Origin: CAZFBA01 sp964517135
GTDB lineage: Bacteria > Cyanobacteriota > Vampirovibrionia > JBFMGH01
Length of the DNA stretch: 64,000 nucleotides
Assembly (NCBI GenBank): GCA_964517135.1
Contig: CAZFBA010000005.1
Location: 100,072 to 164,071, forward strand
Direction of reading: 5' to 3'
Shown: positions 25,198-34,374 of the stretch, piece by piece
How the letters are laid out: each line of letters opens with the position of its first letter
Position numbering within the stretch: the stretch's first letter is position 1
The notes under the pieces: model-generated
Seen by the model: the letters and a program-made list of their open reading frames with translations, nothing else
What the model was told of the DNA's origin: nothing
Databases searched by the model: none
Translations under genes and position numbers: made by a program

Positions 25198-26601
25198 ATG
25201 TCACAATATTTGGGCTTAATGTTACCACAATTTAACTATCAAGTATCTCAAGGTGCTTCTGCATTTGCTTCTGCTGGTGCCGGTAGTGCATTTGCATCAG
25301 CTTCAGCTTCTGCAGGTTCAGGTCTTTCTGGTCTGGCAAGCTTATTTAATGGTTTTAATCAATTAAGTAATGTTGCAGGGCCACAGCAACAGCAACAACA
25401 ACAGCAACAAAACCCTATGATGCAAATGTTTCAAATGTTTATGGGTTTCATGATGCAAATGATGCAAATGATGATGCAAATGTTTGGTATGAACCCGCAG
25501 AACCAGCAACAACAGCCTGGTATGCAGCAACCACAAAATGCTTTTAATCCAGCTGCTCAGCAGCAACCTTTTATGCCTGCAAATAACCCTGTTAATGCTA
25601 ATGGTGCTAATGCAACAGCTACTGCCAGTGCAGGTAACCAGCTTGCTAATAACTCTGCATTGAGCAAAGTTGACGCTAAAGAACTTCAGGCAGTTGAAGG
25701 CAAAGACCTGGGTGCTGTTGATAGCAAAGGGTATCCTAAATATTTAGTAGCTCAGGGCAAAGATGGTAAATACCATATTTACGAACAGAAAAAAGATGGT
25801 AACGGCCGGAATTATAAATCAGTAGTAAAAGTTAAAAATGGTAGTAATAACTTATACGTAAAAGATCCAGAGAAAAACAAAGCTGCTGCTGCCGCTGCTG
25901 CAAATAACAATAGTTCTGCTGCTGCAGCATCTGCATCTGCTGTATCTATTAGCTATAATCCCTGGACAGGTGATATTACATTCTCAGCTGCTTCTGCTGC
26001 CGCTGCTGCTGCATCTTCTGGTAGTTCAGGCATTGTTGAAAACCAGGGTGGTGGCACAACTGGTTCTCCGCTGATTCTTGATACTAACAAAGATGGCAAA
26101 GTTAGTGCAGAGCAAGGCAGAGGTGTTGATATTGATGGTGACGGCAAAGCTGATGGTGCTGCAACTAATGGTGACAAGATGTTAGCCATGGGTGATATCG
26201 ATGGCGATGGTAAAATAACGGGTAAAGAAGTATTCGGTGATCAGACAATTGATCCTTTCACCGGCCAGAAGCTGAATGCTAAAAATGGTTTTGATGCACT
26301 TGCTCAGGTTGCAATGAGTGCTCAAAAGCATACAGGTATCCAGTGTATAGATGAAAACGGTAATGTTGATCTCAGAAACCTCAAGCAGGCTCTTGAGCAA
26401 TCTGGCAAAGGATCATTAGGTTTAATTGGTGGTGACAATGTAACTACATTAGAAGGTCTTGGAGACGCAGCCAAGATAAATGTTACCAATTACATTAACC
26501 AGCAACAAACTGGTGCTGTACAGCACAATCAGTTAGGAACCTATCAAACCACTGATGGCAATACTCACAAGGTTCACGATGTCTGGTTCCAGCTTGCATA
26601 A
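25198..26601 (+). CDS. Gln/Met/Ala-rich low-complexity protein with EF-hand-like calcium sites
   Basis: A 467-residue protein of unknown function with a very unusual order of segments. Residues ~19-60 are silk-like (AFASASASAGSG). A run of nine Gln follows at ~63-71. Next comes a block of almost only Met, Gln and Phe (MMQMFQMFMGFMMQMMQMMM) at ~73-97, then a Gln/Asn/Pro region and a compact charged segment (~165-225, DGKYHIYEQKKDGNGRNYK). Poly-Ala/Ser stretches come after that. EF-hand/dockerin-like loops DTNKDGKVSAEQ, DIDGDGKADGA and DIDGDGKITGKE lie at ~297-345, and the C-terminus is globular. There is no signal peptide. The very strong ribosome site (GAGGAGGAAGAGG) and own terminator suggest abundant expression. 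Confidence 0.75.
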   Translation: MSQYLGLMLPQFNYQVSQGASAFASAGAGSAFASASASAGSGLSGLASLFNGFNQLSNVAGPQQQQQQQQQNPMMQMFQMFMGFMMQMMQMMMQMFGMNPQNQQQQPGMQQPQNAFNPAAQQQPFMPANNPVNANGANATATASAGNQLANNSALSKVDAKELQAVEGKDLGAVDSKGYPKYLVAQGKDGKYHIYEQKKDGNGRNYKSVVKVKNGSNNLYVKDPEKNKAAAAAAANNNSSAAAASASAVSISYNPWTGDITFSAASAAAAAASSGSSGIVENQGGGTTGSPLILDTNKDGKVSAEQGRGVDIDGDGKADGAATNGDKMLAMGDIDGDGKITGKEVFGDQTIDPFTGQKLNAKNGFDALAQVAMSAQKHTGIQCIDENGNVDLRNLKQALEQSGKGSLGLIGGDNVTTLEGLGDAAKINVTNYINQQQTGAVQHNQLGTYQTTDGNTHKVHDVWFQLA

Positions 26602-26631
26602 CTTGATTATAGTAAATAAATAATTCAACTG

Positions 26632-26665
26632 AAGCCCTTCCAGAACCGGAGGGGCTTTAGTTTTG
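26632..26665 (+). terminator. Rho-independent terminator
   Basis: AAGCCCTTCC pairs with GGAGGGGCTT (one G-U pair) around a six-base loop, then T-rich sequence. It lies 30 nt past the stop of the low-complexity protein gene. Confidence 0.8.
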
Positions 26666-26761
26666 AAGAAATGACTTTTCAATTAAGTTTAACTCCCTGC
26701 AATGTGGTTCAAAAAAAAAGATCTGTGGGGTACAATGTTAAATTAATTGAAGGGAATGAAT

Positions 26762-27394
26762 ATGAAACCAAAGCCTAAATTGCTTGTTATTGCAGAAAAG
26801 CCTCAATCCCTTGAGTTTTTGGGTGATTTTGGATATGAGTTTAAGAGCTATTCTAGTGTTAAAAAGGCGCTGGAGTATTTAAGGTATCCTGAAGACCTGC
26901 CGGATCTGTTTTTGATTGATGTTACTCCTGCTTTTAGTGGCGGCTGGGAAATATTAAAGTTTATACGTAATAATGAAAATATTGAATATTTGCCTGTAAT
27001 TGTTATTTCAGATCTTGTGGAAAAAACAGATGAGCTTCTGGCTCTTAGAAGCGGTGCAGATGATTTTGTTAAAAAGCCCTTTGATGTTGATATTTTGCTT
27101 GCCCGTGTTGACGCTGCTCTCAGAAGAACAATGTGGAACAAGCTTGCATTCGTGGATTTAACTGTTTTACCCTTTAAAAAACCTCCAAAAGATGTTCAAA
27201 GCCTTACTACGAGAGAGGCAACAGTACTTGATATGATTGCAAAAGGCCACTCTAATGATGATATAGCCAAAACATTATGTCTTAGCAAGTTAACGGTGAA
27301 AACACATATTAAAAATATCTTTAAAAAGTTAAATGTTAACAATAGAACAGAAGCTATTCTTGTGGGTTTAAAGCTGGGTCTGATAAAAACCTGA
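26762..27394 (+). CDS. NarL/LuxR-type response regulator with atypical receiver
   Basis: A 210-residue DNA-binding regulator. The receiver domain (~6-125) keeps the phospho-acceptor position (LFLIDVTPA) and the Lys (VKKPF). The usual acidic pair after strand 1 reads Ala-Glu (LLVIAEKPQ), so magnesium binding and phosphorylation may be altered. The C-terminal LuxR/GerE helix-turn-helix is intact (LTTREATVLDMIAKGHSNDD, LSKLTVKTHIKNIFKKL). ATG 26762 was chosen because GAAGGGA lies 6 nt upstream. Earlier frames begin at a TTG without a site. It is convergent with larB and has no adjacent kinase. Confidence 0.85.
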   Translation: MKPKPKLLVIAEKPQSLEFLGDFGYEFKSYSSVKKALEYLRYPEDLPDLFLIDVTPAFSGGWEILKFIRNNENIEYLPVIVISDLVEKTDELLALRSGADDFVKKPFDVDILLARVDAALRRTMWNKLAFVDLTVLPFKKPPKDVQSLTTREATVLDMIAKGHSNDDIAKTLCLSKLTVKTHIKNIFKKLNVNNRTEAILVGLKLGLIKT

Positions 27395-27397
27395 TAT

Positions 27398-28150
27398 TTA
27401 TTTTGATTGTTTAACTATCATAGAGCTTATAATGCCGGCACTATAGCCATTGTCAATATTAACAACAGAAACACAGGATGTGCAGCTATTAAGCATTGAT
27501 AAAAGCGGTGCCAGACCGTCAAAGTTGGCCCCATATCCTGTAGATGTAGGAACAGCAACAACCGGGCAGGAGCTAATGCCTCCTACTACACTGGCAAGAG
27601 CTCCTTCCATGCCTGCGATGACAACTATGGCAGAAGCTTTTTGAATTAGTTCTATCTGGTTGAAAAGTCTGTGAATACCTGCTACACCACAATCATACAG
27701 GGTTTTTACGCTCACCCCGCAGGATTTAACTGTTATCATAGCTTCTTTTGCCACCGGTATATCAGAGGTACCTGCTGTTATAATCAGGGCATATCTTGAT
27801 GTAACTGGTTCAGGAAACTTGCCCAGCCTGATAATCCTTGCTTCTTCGTCATAATATGCATCAGGCAGCATGCGAATGACTTCCTGTGCTTTATCTGGTT
27901 CTATTCTTGTTGCCAGAACGACAGGGCTAAATTGTTTAAGCTCTTTCAGGATATTTACAATCTGTTCTTTAGTCTTACCTGGGCAGTATACAGCCTCTGA
28001 AAACCCCTGTCTGATTACCCTGTGTGTATCAGCACGGGCAAATGACAGATCCTTAAATGGCATGCGGGCAAGTCGTTCCTGTGCTTCTTTTACTGTGGTA
28101 ATGCCTTTTTTTACGTTTTCCAGCATTTCTTTGATTTCATTTTCATTCAT
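27398..28150 (-). CDS. larB: LarB, nickel-pincer cofactor biosynthesis carboxylase/hydrolase
   Basis: LarB carboxylates the pyridinium ring of nicotinic acid adenine dinucleotide and hydrolyses it, the first step to the nickel-pincer nucleotide. The C-terminal half has the PurE-like fold with IITAGTSDIPVAKEA, YDCGVAGIHRL, VIAGMEGALASVVGGI and VPTSTGYGANFDG. The 250 residues match the family. It overlaps larE by 8 nt, in the order larE-larB. A LarC1-type gene is at 9992. No larA racemase is in the window, so the enzyme that uses the cofactor is unknown. Confidence 0.93.
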   Translation of the reverse strand: MNENEIKEMLENVKKGITTVKEAQERLARMPFKDLSFARADTHRVIRQGFSEAVYCPGKTKEQIVNILKELKQFSPVVLATRIEPDKAQEVIRMLPDAYYDEEARIIRLGKFPEPVTSRYALIITAGTSDIPVAKEAMITVKSCGVSVKTLYDCGVAGIHRLFNQIELIQKASAIVVIAGMEGALASVVGGISSCPVVAVPTSTGYGANFDGLAPLLSMLNSCTSCVSVVNIDNGYSAGIISSMIVKQSK

Positions 28151-28955
28151 TTTTATTTTCTAAAACCTCATTTAGACTGCCCATCCGGTATCCTTCAAGA
28201 TCCAGAGCTGTGTATTGGTAGCCAATTTCCTTTAGCCTAGAGCTTACAAGATCAGCATGAAAAGAGACAAAGTTAATAATCTTTCCCTTTTCTATTTCTA
28301 TTTTTGCCATTGTATCATAGTGTCTTACTCTTACTATGTTATATCCAAGGTATCTTATAAAAGCTTCTGCTTCTGCAACCATTTTAAGTGCTTCAGTGGT
28401 TATTTTAATTCCGTATGGTATTCTTGTTGCAAGGCAGGGGCTTGCAGGTTTGTTGTAATTAGGCAGGTTTAGATCTTTAGCAATAGCACGTATTTCCGAT
28501 TTTGTTATACCTGCTTCAATGTAGGGGCTTTTTATCCCCAGATCCTTTGCTTTCTGGTATCCTGGCCTGTAGTCATTCAGGTCATCGATGTTGTCTCCTG
28601 ATAAGACGTGTTTATATCCGTTGTTGCGGGCGAACTGGAGTAATTCTTTAAATCTGATTTCTTTGCAATAACCACATTTTTGAGGGGTATTGCTGATGAA
28701 GTTGTTATCTTCCATTTCTTTTGTGGGTATAACTTTATGTGGCCAGTTGTAATCTTTTGCTATGGTTATAGCTTCTTTCTGCTCTTCTGCCGGATAAACC
28801 TCAGAAGTGGCTGTTATGGCTATAAATTTGCTGCCCAGAGTTTCTTTGGCTAAATAACAGAGCAGCGTGCTGTCTACTCCTCCAGAGTAGGCGACAATAG
28901 CACTCTCATAGGAACTCAGTATTTTTTTTAAATTAGTTATTTTAGTTGTTGTCAT
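28143..28955 (-). CDS. larE: LarE, ATP-dependent sulfur transferase for nickel-pincer cofactor
   Basis: LarE adenylates the pyridinium dicarboxylate and adds sulfur to it. The PP-loop SGGVDSTLL lies near residue 24. Other family blocks are KCGYCKEIRF, SGDNIDDLNDYRPG and PASPCLATRIPYG. The last contains the cysteine that in Lactobacillus-type LarE is sacrificed as the sulfur donor. The start is taken as ATG 28955, with a GGGA site 7 nt away. The frame extends 26 codons further up without support. The 270 residues fit LarE. The stop overlaps the larB start. Confidence 0.92.
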   Translation of the reverse strand: MTTTKITNLKKILSSYESAIVAYSGGVDSTLLCYLAKETLGSKFIAITATSEVYPAEEQKEAITIAKDYNWPHKVIPTKEMEDNNFISNTPQKCGYCKEIRFKELLQFARNNGYKHVLSGDNIDDLNDYRPGYQKAKDLGIKSPYIEAGITKSEIRAIAKDLNLPNYNKPASPCLATRIPYGIKITTEALKMVAEAEAFIRYLGYNIVRVRHYDTMAKIEIEKGKIINFVSFHADLVSSRLKEIGYQYTALDLEGYRMGSLNEVLENKNE

Positions 28956-29706
28956 TAAAAAATCCCTGCTAATAATGGTGTATTTTAGTATTTTCGGGTA
29001 GCTATTCCGGCACTGAGCTTGAATGACTGTCATAAATAGACCAGTGAATAACTAGGATGATAGATTTTCTGGTTTTCAAGTTATGTATCAGTCTTATAAA
29101 ATGGTTCTTTCTGATTCTATTCTACAGCTAAAGAAGTTTAAAATTAAGTACGAAAACGAAATTATATTTAGAAGCTGAAAAACTTTGATAATGAGCTTTT
29201 TGTTGCGCAGGAACAACTTAATTACTGTGAAGTGAGAATTTTTGACTGTATACACACAGAAATTGTATAATATGTATATGTTGTGCATTTATATGTTGAA
29301 TATAAATGCCTGTGTTTAATTGTATCTTCCGGTTTATTGCTGCCTTTTAGCCGTTGTTTGATTAATAAATATTAACAACTTTTTTGATTTTTAAGAGATA
29401 TAAAAATAGTTTATTTCACTAATCAGTTAAACTGTTTGTCAGTAGTATGCCCTTGAATTCCTTATAAAAAGTGGATTGTAGGTAGAATGATTCATGTAAA
29501 CCTTGTGCCGTATGGATTATAATTGGTTGCATCATGCTGCAATATAACTTATTCTTATTAATATGCAAAAAAATATTGCCAAAAAGCTCATTTATAGTCA
29601 TACTTAATTGTAATGTAGAGTAATAATCATGATCTTTTATCCAGTCGCATTACAAAATTAGTTAAAGTAGGTTTGTTATACTGCAAGGTATAGAGCAATT
29701 GGGGTA
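28956..29706. other. Gene-free stretch before the division cluster
   Basis: 751 nt between divergent larE and rsmH. It contains MITE copy D at 29037-29095. The rest is AT-rich, and the minus-strand frames of 60-64 codons in it have no ribosome site. TATACT at about 29679 could be a -10 box for rsmH. Confidence 0.5.
29037..29095. mobile_element. MITE-like element, short form, copy D
   Basis: A 59-bp element starting TAGACCAGTGAATAAC and ending GTTATGTATCAGTCTT, flanked by perfect 5-bp direct repeats ATAAA at 29032-29036 and 29096-29100. The interior GATGATAGATTTTCTGG matches the minus strand of copy F exactly. It looks like an internally deleted derivative of the long form. Confidence 0.8.
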
Positions 29707-30654
29707 GTGAATAAGCATATAATGCAAGACTTTCATCAATCGGTGATGCCTGATAAGGTTATCAAATATCTTGATTGTAAACCTGGAAAGGTTTATGTCG
29801 ATTGTACTCTTGGTGGTGCTGGTCATTCGGCTCTTATTGCCTCTTCAGTTCAACCAGATGGCGTTCTTGTTGCCATGGATGTTGATGAAGATGCCATAAA
29901 TTATGCTAAACAGGTTTTAGATCCCTTTAATAATGTGTATATTGTAAAAAGTAATTTTGTGGATTTGTCCTTTGTGCTGGATTGTCTGAAAATTGATACC
30001 ATTGATGGTGGTGTGATAGCTGATCTGGGTGTATCTTCTTTTCAAATAACTTCGCCAGAAAGAGGTTTCAGTATTTATAAAGATTCAAAACTTGACATGA
30101 GAATGGATAAAGATTTAAACGATACTGCTTATGATTTAATAAATACTATGGAGCAAAGTGAACTGGTTGAAATTTTTAAAACATACGGTGAAGAGCGATA
30201 TTCAAACAGGATAGCCCGAGCTATTGTTTTAAAAAGAAAAGAATCAAATATTGAAACAACTGCACAGCTTGCAAGTCTGATAAAATCTGTTGTGCCAGGA
30301 TCTCAAAAAACTCAAATACATCCGGCTACCAGGGTTTTTCAGGCACTAAGAATAGCAGTTAATAAAGAATTAGATGTTTTACAACAGCTTTTAACTTTAC
30401 TGGTAGCGAGAACTGCCCCGGGTGCCAGAATTGCAATTATAAGTTTTCACTCTCTTGAAGATCGAATAGTTAAAAATTTCTTCAGGCATGAGTCTTTAGA
30501 GTGTGTATGTTCGCCAAAGCTGGCGGTATGTAATTGTAATCATAAAACACGACTTAAAATTATTACTAGAAAACCACTAATTCCGGATGATGCAGAGCTA
30601 AAGCGAAATCCTTCCAGTCGTAGTGCTAAATTAAGAGTTGCAGAAAGGTTATAA
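29707..30654 (+). CDS. rsmH: 16S rRNA (cytosine(1402)-N(4))-methyltransferase RsmH
   Basis: RsmH (MraW) methylates C1402 in the decoding centre of 16S rRNA using SAM. The SAM-binding motif VDCTLGGAGHS is near residue 31. GVIADLGVSSFQ, ERGFS, MRMD and SFHSLEDRIVK follow in the standard order. At 315 residues it is full length. The start is GTG 29707 or ATG 29722 (MQDFHQSVMP), and neither has an ideally placed ribosome site. It heads rsmH-ftsL-ftsI-murE, as in division and cell-wall clusters, but mraZ, which usually precedes it, is missing. Confidence 0.95.
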   Translation: MNKHIMQDFHQSVMPDKVIKYLDCKPGKVYVDCTLGGAGHSALIASSVQPDGVLVAMDVDEDAINYAKQVLDPFNNVYIVKSNFVDLSFVLDCLKIDTIDGGVIADLGVSSFQITSPERGFSIYKDSKLDMRMDKDLNDTAYDLINTMEQSELVEIFKTYGEERYSNRIARAIVLKRKESNIETTAQLASLIKSVVPGSQKTQIHPATRVFQALRIAVNKELDVLQQLLTLLVARTAPGARIAIISFHSLEDRIVKNFFRHESLECVCSPKLAVCNCNHKTRLKIITRKPLIPDDAELKRNPSSRSAKLRVAERL

Positions 30655-30655
30655 G

Positions 30656-31063
30656 ATGAATTTAAGCCAGTTTGACAACAAAGAAAGTTCCCTTAAAGAG
30701 CATATTGGAAAGCCAGATGTTTCTCAAAATGATATAAATAAGATCTTAAAGCTGTCTATGCTCATTGTTCTGGTTCTTGCCCTGGCATCTTCATTCCTCA
30801 GTTATACTCTTGTGCTATGTAAAGAGAATGATTTGCTTGAATTACACAAGAAAACTTCTTATACTCACTCTGAAAACATTGAACTAAAAACGGAAGTTGA
30901 GTTTGTAAAAAGCTTTTATAATGTTCAGAATAAGGCTTCTACTCTAAACTTCTTGCATAAGCCAGATAAGATAATCGAAATCGAAGATCCTTCTGCTAAG
31001 ACAATAGTTAATGTAGATGATTTCCCTAGAATTTCAAATGAAAGGGTTGTGCGTGGATACTAA
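30656..31063 (+). CDS. FtsL-like divisome membrane protein
   Basis: A 135-residue bitopic protein with a cytoplasmic tail of ~37 residues, one transmembrane helix at ~39-60 (LSMLIVLVLALASSFLSY) and a periplasmic heptad-like helix (~62-95). FtsL bridges FtsQ/FtsB to FtsW-FtsI. The sequence of FtsL is poorly conserved, so the call rests on topology, size and position between rsmH and ftsI. The start is ATG 30656, with GAAAGG 7 nt upstream, right after the rsmH stop. Its last codons overlap the ftsI start by 11 nt. Confidence 0.7.
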   Translation: MNLSQFDNKESSLKEHIGKPDVSQNDINKILKLSMLIVLVLALASSFLSYTLVLCKENDLLELHKKTSYTHSENIELKTEVEFVKSFYNVQNKASTLNFLHKPDKIIEIEDPSAKTIVNVDDFPRISNERVVRGY

Positions 31064-32840
31064 TAATCAGGAAATAAATAAAAAAGATAAAAAACAACAG
31101 TTTGAAAGTGTTTATAAAGGCAGGATTAAAGTACTTATAATTATCATGCTGATAGCTATTGTTGTTTTAGTTGGCCGGCTATATCAGCTACATGTTTCTA
31201 ATTCTGAATATCTAAAAAATAAAGCAGATAAGATGCGCAAACAATCAAATATTCATACCTACAGAGGTGAGATAAGAGACCGAAATGGAATAATAATGGC
31301 CTCAGATATTTCTATGTATGATATATATGCTCATCCTCAGTACTACAAAAAACGTGAAAGGGAAAATCCGCAAGAGATAGCAAAGGAGTTAAGTCCCTTC
31401 CTTGGTATACCTGTGGATGAATTGACTGAAAAACTTTCCCAATTTGAGCGTTCGACAATTACTCTGGCCAGAAATGTAGATAAGGAGCTTGTAGAAAAAG
31501 TCAAAGCACTAAATATAAATGGTCTTGATTTTGCCAGGGTAAGCGTAAGAAAGTATCCACAGGGGGTTTTAGCCTCTCATATTTTGGGATATTATAACAA
31601 GGATGCTCAAATAAGTGCGGGTGTGGAACATAGCGGAGAAAATATACTTCACTCTTTTTCTGAATTGCCGACTATAGAGATTGATGGTACCGGAGAGATT
31701 ATATACAACAAAGATTCTAAGGTTGAATTACTAACAACTCCTCCGGCAGGAGAATCTTTAACCTTAACAATAGATTCTAAATTGCAGCATCTTTCTGAAA
31801 CAGAGCTCATAAAAATGATTGAAGAACGTGAAGCTGAACGTGGTGCAGTTGTCATGATGAATCCAAAAAATGGTGAAATACTTGCCTTTGCAGTTTATCC
31901 TACATATGATCCCAATGAATATCGCACTGTAAACCCAGTTATAGTCAAAAACTGGGCTATAACAGATGTATATCCACCCGGATCAACCTTTAAAATCTTT
32001 ACTATTGCAGCAGGCTTTGAAAGTGGTGCTATAACAGAAAATACCCTTATTGAAGATACTGGCAAAATTCAGATACAGGGCTGGACTATTGCCAATTATG
32101 ATTACTATAAAAAAGGAGCCCCGGGATATATTGATATTAATTTTCTGCTGGAACACAGTAGTAATGTTGCTTCTGCGAAGGTTGCTCTTATGATCGACCC
32201 TAAAAAACACAGAGAATTGCTTAGCAGCCTTGGAATAGGCTCTAGAACAGGAATTGACATACCGGGTGAGTCAGCAGGAATACTTTTACCTATTGATCAG
32301 TGGGATCAAGTAACCCGTGCAACTATAGGTTTTGGTTATGGTATAGCTTCTACCCCAATTCAGATGGCTTCTGCTGTTGCTGCTATAGCTAATGACGGTG
32401 TCTGGGTAACTCCTCATGTCATTAAGTATCCTGAATCAGTTGCTAAAGAGAAGCTCAAATCACGCAGGGTGTTAAGTGTTCAAACCGCTAATAAAGTAAA
32501 AAAGCTCTTAAAGAACAGTATTGCTAACTCTAAAGCAATCGCTGGAAAGATACCTAATTATTATGTGGCTGGTAAAACTGGTACATCAAGGAAACCTAAT
32601 CCTAATGGTGCTGGATACATTCCTAATTGTGTGTATACCTCTTTTGTGGGGTTCTTTCCCGCTGATGATCCTGAGTTGCTTATTATGGTAGTGGTTGATA
32701 ACCCTAAAGGTAGTGAAGCCTGGGGTAATACAGTGGCAGGGCCTGTCTTTAATACTATTGCCTCTGAATCGGCCAGATATTTGAATATCAAGAAAGATAA
32801 ACCTGAAGATAGTAAATTGATAGTCAGTAAGAATGATTAA
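31053..32840 (+). CDS. ftsI: FtsI/PBP3-type septal peptidoglycan transpeptidase
   Basis: A class B penicillin-binding protein that cross-links septal peptidoglycan. A transmembrane anchor lies at ~25-47 (VLIIIMLIAIVVLVGRLY). A PBP-dimer domain follows, starting with RGEIRDRNG. The transpeptidase motifs are complete: STFK (active Ser) near residue 310, SSN near 370 and KTGT near 510. I chose GTG 31053 because GAAAGGG lies 6 nt upstream and it overlaps the ftsL stop. The frame upstream (to 31017) lies within ftsL. The 595 residues are typical. No C-terminal PASTA domain is present. Confidence 0.93.
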   Translation: MDTNNQEINKKDKKQQFESVYKGRIKVLIIIMLIAIVVLVGRLYQLHVSNSEYLKNKADKMRKQSNIHTYRGEIRDRNGIIMASDISMYDIYAHPQYYKKRERENPQEIAKELSPFLGIPVDELTEKLSQFERSTITLARNVDKELVEKVKALNINGLDFARVSVRKYPQGVLASHILGYYNKDAQISAGVEHSGENILHSFSELPTIEIDGTGEIIYNKDSKVELLTTPPAGESLTLTIDSKLQHLSETELIKMIEEREAERGAVVMMNPKNGEILAFAVYPTYDPNEYRTVNPVIVKNWAITDVYPPGSTFKIFTIAAGFESGAITENTLIEDTGKIQIQGWTIANYDYYKKGAPGYIDINFLLEHSSNVASAKVALMIDPKKHRELLSSLGIGSRTGIDIPGESAGILLPIDQWDQVTRATIGFGYGIASTPIQMASAVAAIANDGVWVTPHVIKYPESVAKEKLKSRRVLSVQTANKVKKLLKNSIANSKAIAGKIPNYYVAGKTGTSRKPNPNGAGYIPNCVYTSFVGFFPADDPELLIMVVVDNPKGSEAWGNTVAGPVFNTIASESARYLNIKKDKPEDSKLIVSKND

Positions 32841-32853
32841 AGGAGTTTGAAAT

Positions 32854-34365
32854 TTGAAAAAACGCCTTAATGAGATTTTTAAATCTATTAACTATGATTA
32901 TAAAATTATAATAAAAAATGGAGCTAATGCAAATCCTTTAGTTGAAGGTATCTCAATAAATTCTAAGACAGTAAAGTCAGGAGACTTATTTGTTTGCCTT
33001 GAAGGAGAAAATGTTGATGCTCATATTTATGCTCAAGAAGCAGTAAATAAGGGAGCAGTTGCCCTTCTGATACAGAAAGATGTAGATACTGTTTCAGTCC
33101 CCTGCGTAAAGGTTGATAATACGCAGAAAGTGCTGGCTTTAATTTCTTCTAGCTTCTATGATTATCCGAGTTCGAATTTGCGTTTAATGGGTGTAACAGG
33201 CACTAACGGGAAGACTACTGTCACTCACCTTATACAAAAAATATTTGAAAAAGATGATAAACGTTGTGGACTCATAGGTACACTTGGTCACAGGTTAGCG
33301 GGCTCTGATAAGTATTTAGATAACAAGCATACGACACCACAGGCTCCAGATTTGCAGCACTATTTAAAAGAAATGCTTGATAATGGGGTGAATAATGTAG
33401 TCATGGAAGTCAGCTCACACGCTCTAGATCTATATAGAGTTTTAGAATGTGATTTTGCTGTGGCCCTTTTGACGAATATTACCCAGGATCACCTTGATTT
33501 TCACGTAACAATGGAGAATTATGCTGCTTCTAAGATGAAGCTTTTCAGCTCTCTTGCGTCTTCTCGTGTTATGAATAAGCACGCCATTATTAATTTGGAT
33601 GATCCTTTGTCAGAAAAATTTCTTGAAGTGGTGCCTGATGGAGTAAAAATTCTTACCTATGGCATCAATTCTGATGCAGATATTAAAGCCGTCGACATTA
33701 CTTATAGTTCTGATTGTACGCTTTTTAACTGTATTACTCCTGTTGAAACATTTGAAGTCAGTTTAAAACTAAGAGGTCAATTTAGTGTATATAATTCTCT
33801 GTCAGCGATTAGTGTTGCGCTGGCTGAAAAAGTTCAAATAAAAACAATACAGGAAGCTCTTTATGATATAGAAAACATTCCAGGACGATTTGAAGCAGTT
33901 TCAAAAAAACCACTGGTTATAGTAGACTACGCACATACACCTGATGGGCTTTCAAATGTTCTCCAGGCAGCCAGAAAACTGGTTCCTGATGGGGCTAAAT
34001 TAATAACAGTTTTTGGTTGTGGAGGAGATAGAGATCCTACCAAGCGGCCTAAAATGGGTCAAATAACTGAAGAGTTATCTGATAAGCTGGTAGTAACTTC
34101 AGATAACCCTCGAACTGAAGATCCACAGCAAATAATTACAGATATTTTAACGGGTATTAGAAGTTTAAACTCCGGTCATGTTAAAGTAGAGATTGATCGT
34201 GCAAGAGCTATTGAAATGGCGTTAAAAGAAGCACAGCCTGATGATGTAATTGTTGTCGCTGGTAAAGGTCACGAAGATTACCAGATTTTAGCAGATAGAA
34301 CGATACATTTTGATGATAGAGAAGTCGTTATGAACATATTAAATAAATTGAAACCTGTAATATAG
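32854..34365 (+). CDS. murE: UDP-N-acetylmuramoyl-tripeptide synthetase MurE
   Basis: Adds the third amino acid to UDP-MurNAc-L-Ala-D-Glu in the cytosol. The ATP loop TGTNGKTT lies near residue 114, and the Mur ligase blocks EVSSHALDLYR, NITQDHLDFH and VDYAHTPDGL follow. The motif DNPRTEDP near residue 420 is the signature of ligases that use meso-diaminopimelate, so the peptidoglycan is probably the Gram-negative A2pm type. The start is TTG 32854, with AAAGGAG 8 nt upstream. It follows ftsI by 13 nt. Confidence 0.95.
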   Translation: MKKRLNEIFKSINYDYKIIIKNGANANPLVEGISINSKTVKSGDLFVCLEGENVDAHIYAQEAVNKGAVALLIQKDVDTVSVPCVKVDNTQKVLALISSSFYDYPSSNLRLMGVTGTNGKTTVTHLIQKIFEKDDKRCGLIGTLGHRLAGSDKYLDNKHTTPQAPDLQHYLKEMLDNGVNNVVMEVSSHALDLYRVLECDFAVALLTNITQDHLDFHVTMENYAASKMKLFSSLASSRVMNKHAIINLDDPLSEKFLEVVPDGVKILTYGINSDADIKAVDITYSSDCTLFNCITPVETFEVSLKLRGQFSVYNSLSAISVALAEKVQIKTIQEALYDIENIPGRFEAVSKKPLVIVDYAHTPDGLSNVLQAARKLVPDGAKLITVFGCGGDRDPTKRPKMGQITEELSDKLVVTSDNPRTEDPQQIITDILTGIRSLNSGHVKVEIDRARAIEMALKEAQPDDVIVVAGKGHEDYQILADRTIHFDDREVVMNILNKLKPVI

Positions 34366-34374
34366 GAGTTAAGC

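Noticed and set aside
29094..29601. Two minus-strand frames of 60-64 codons upstream of rsmH
   Set aside because: No ribosome site, AT-driven composition, and one begins at the MITE boundary.
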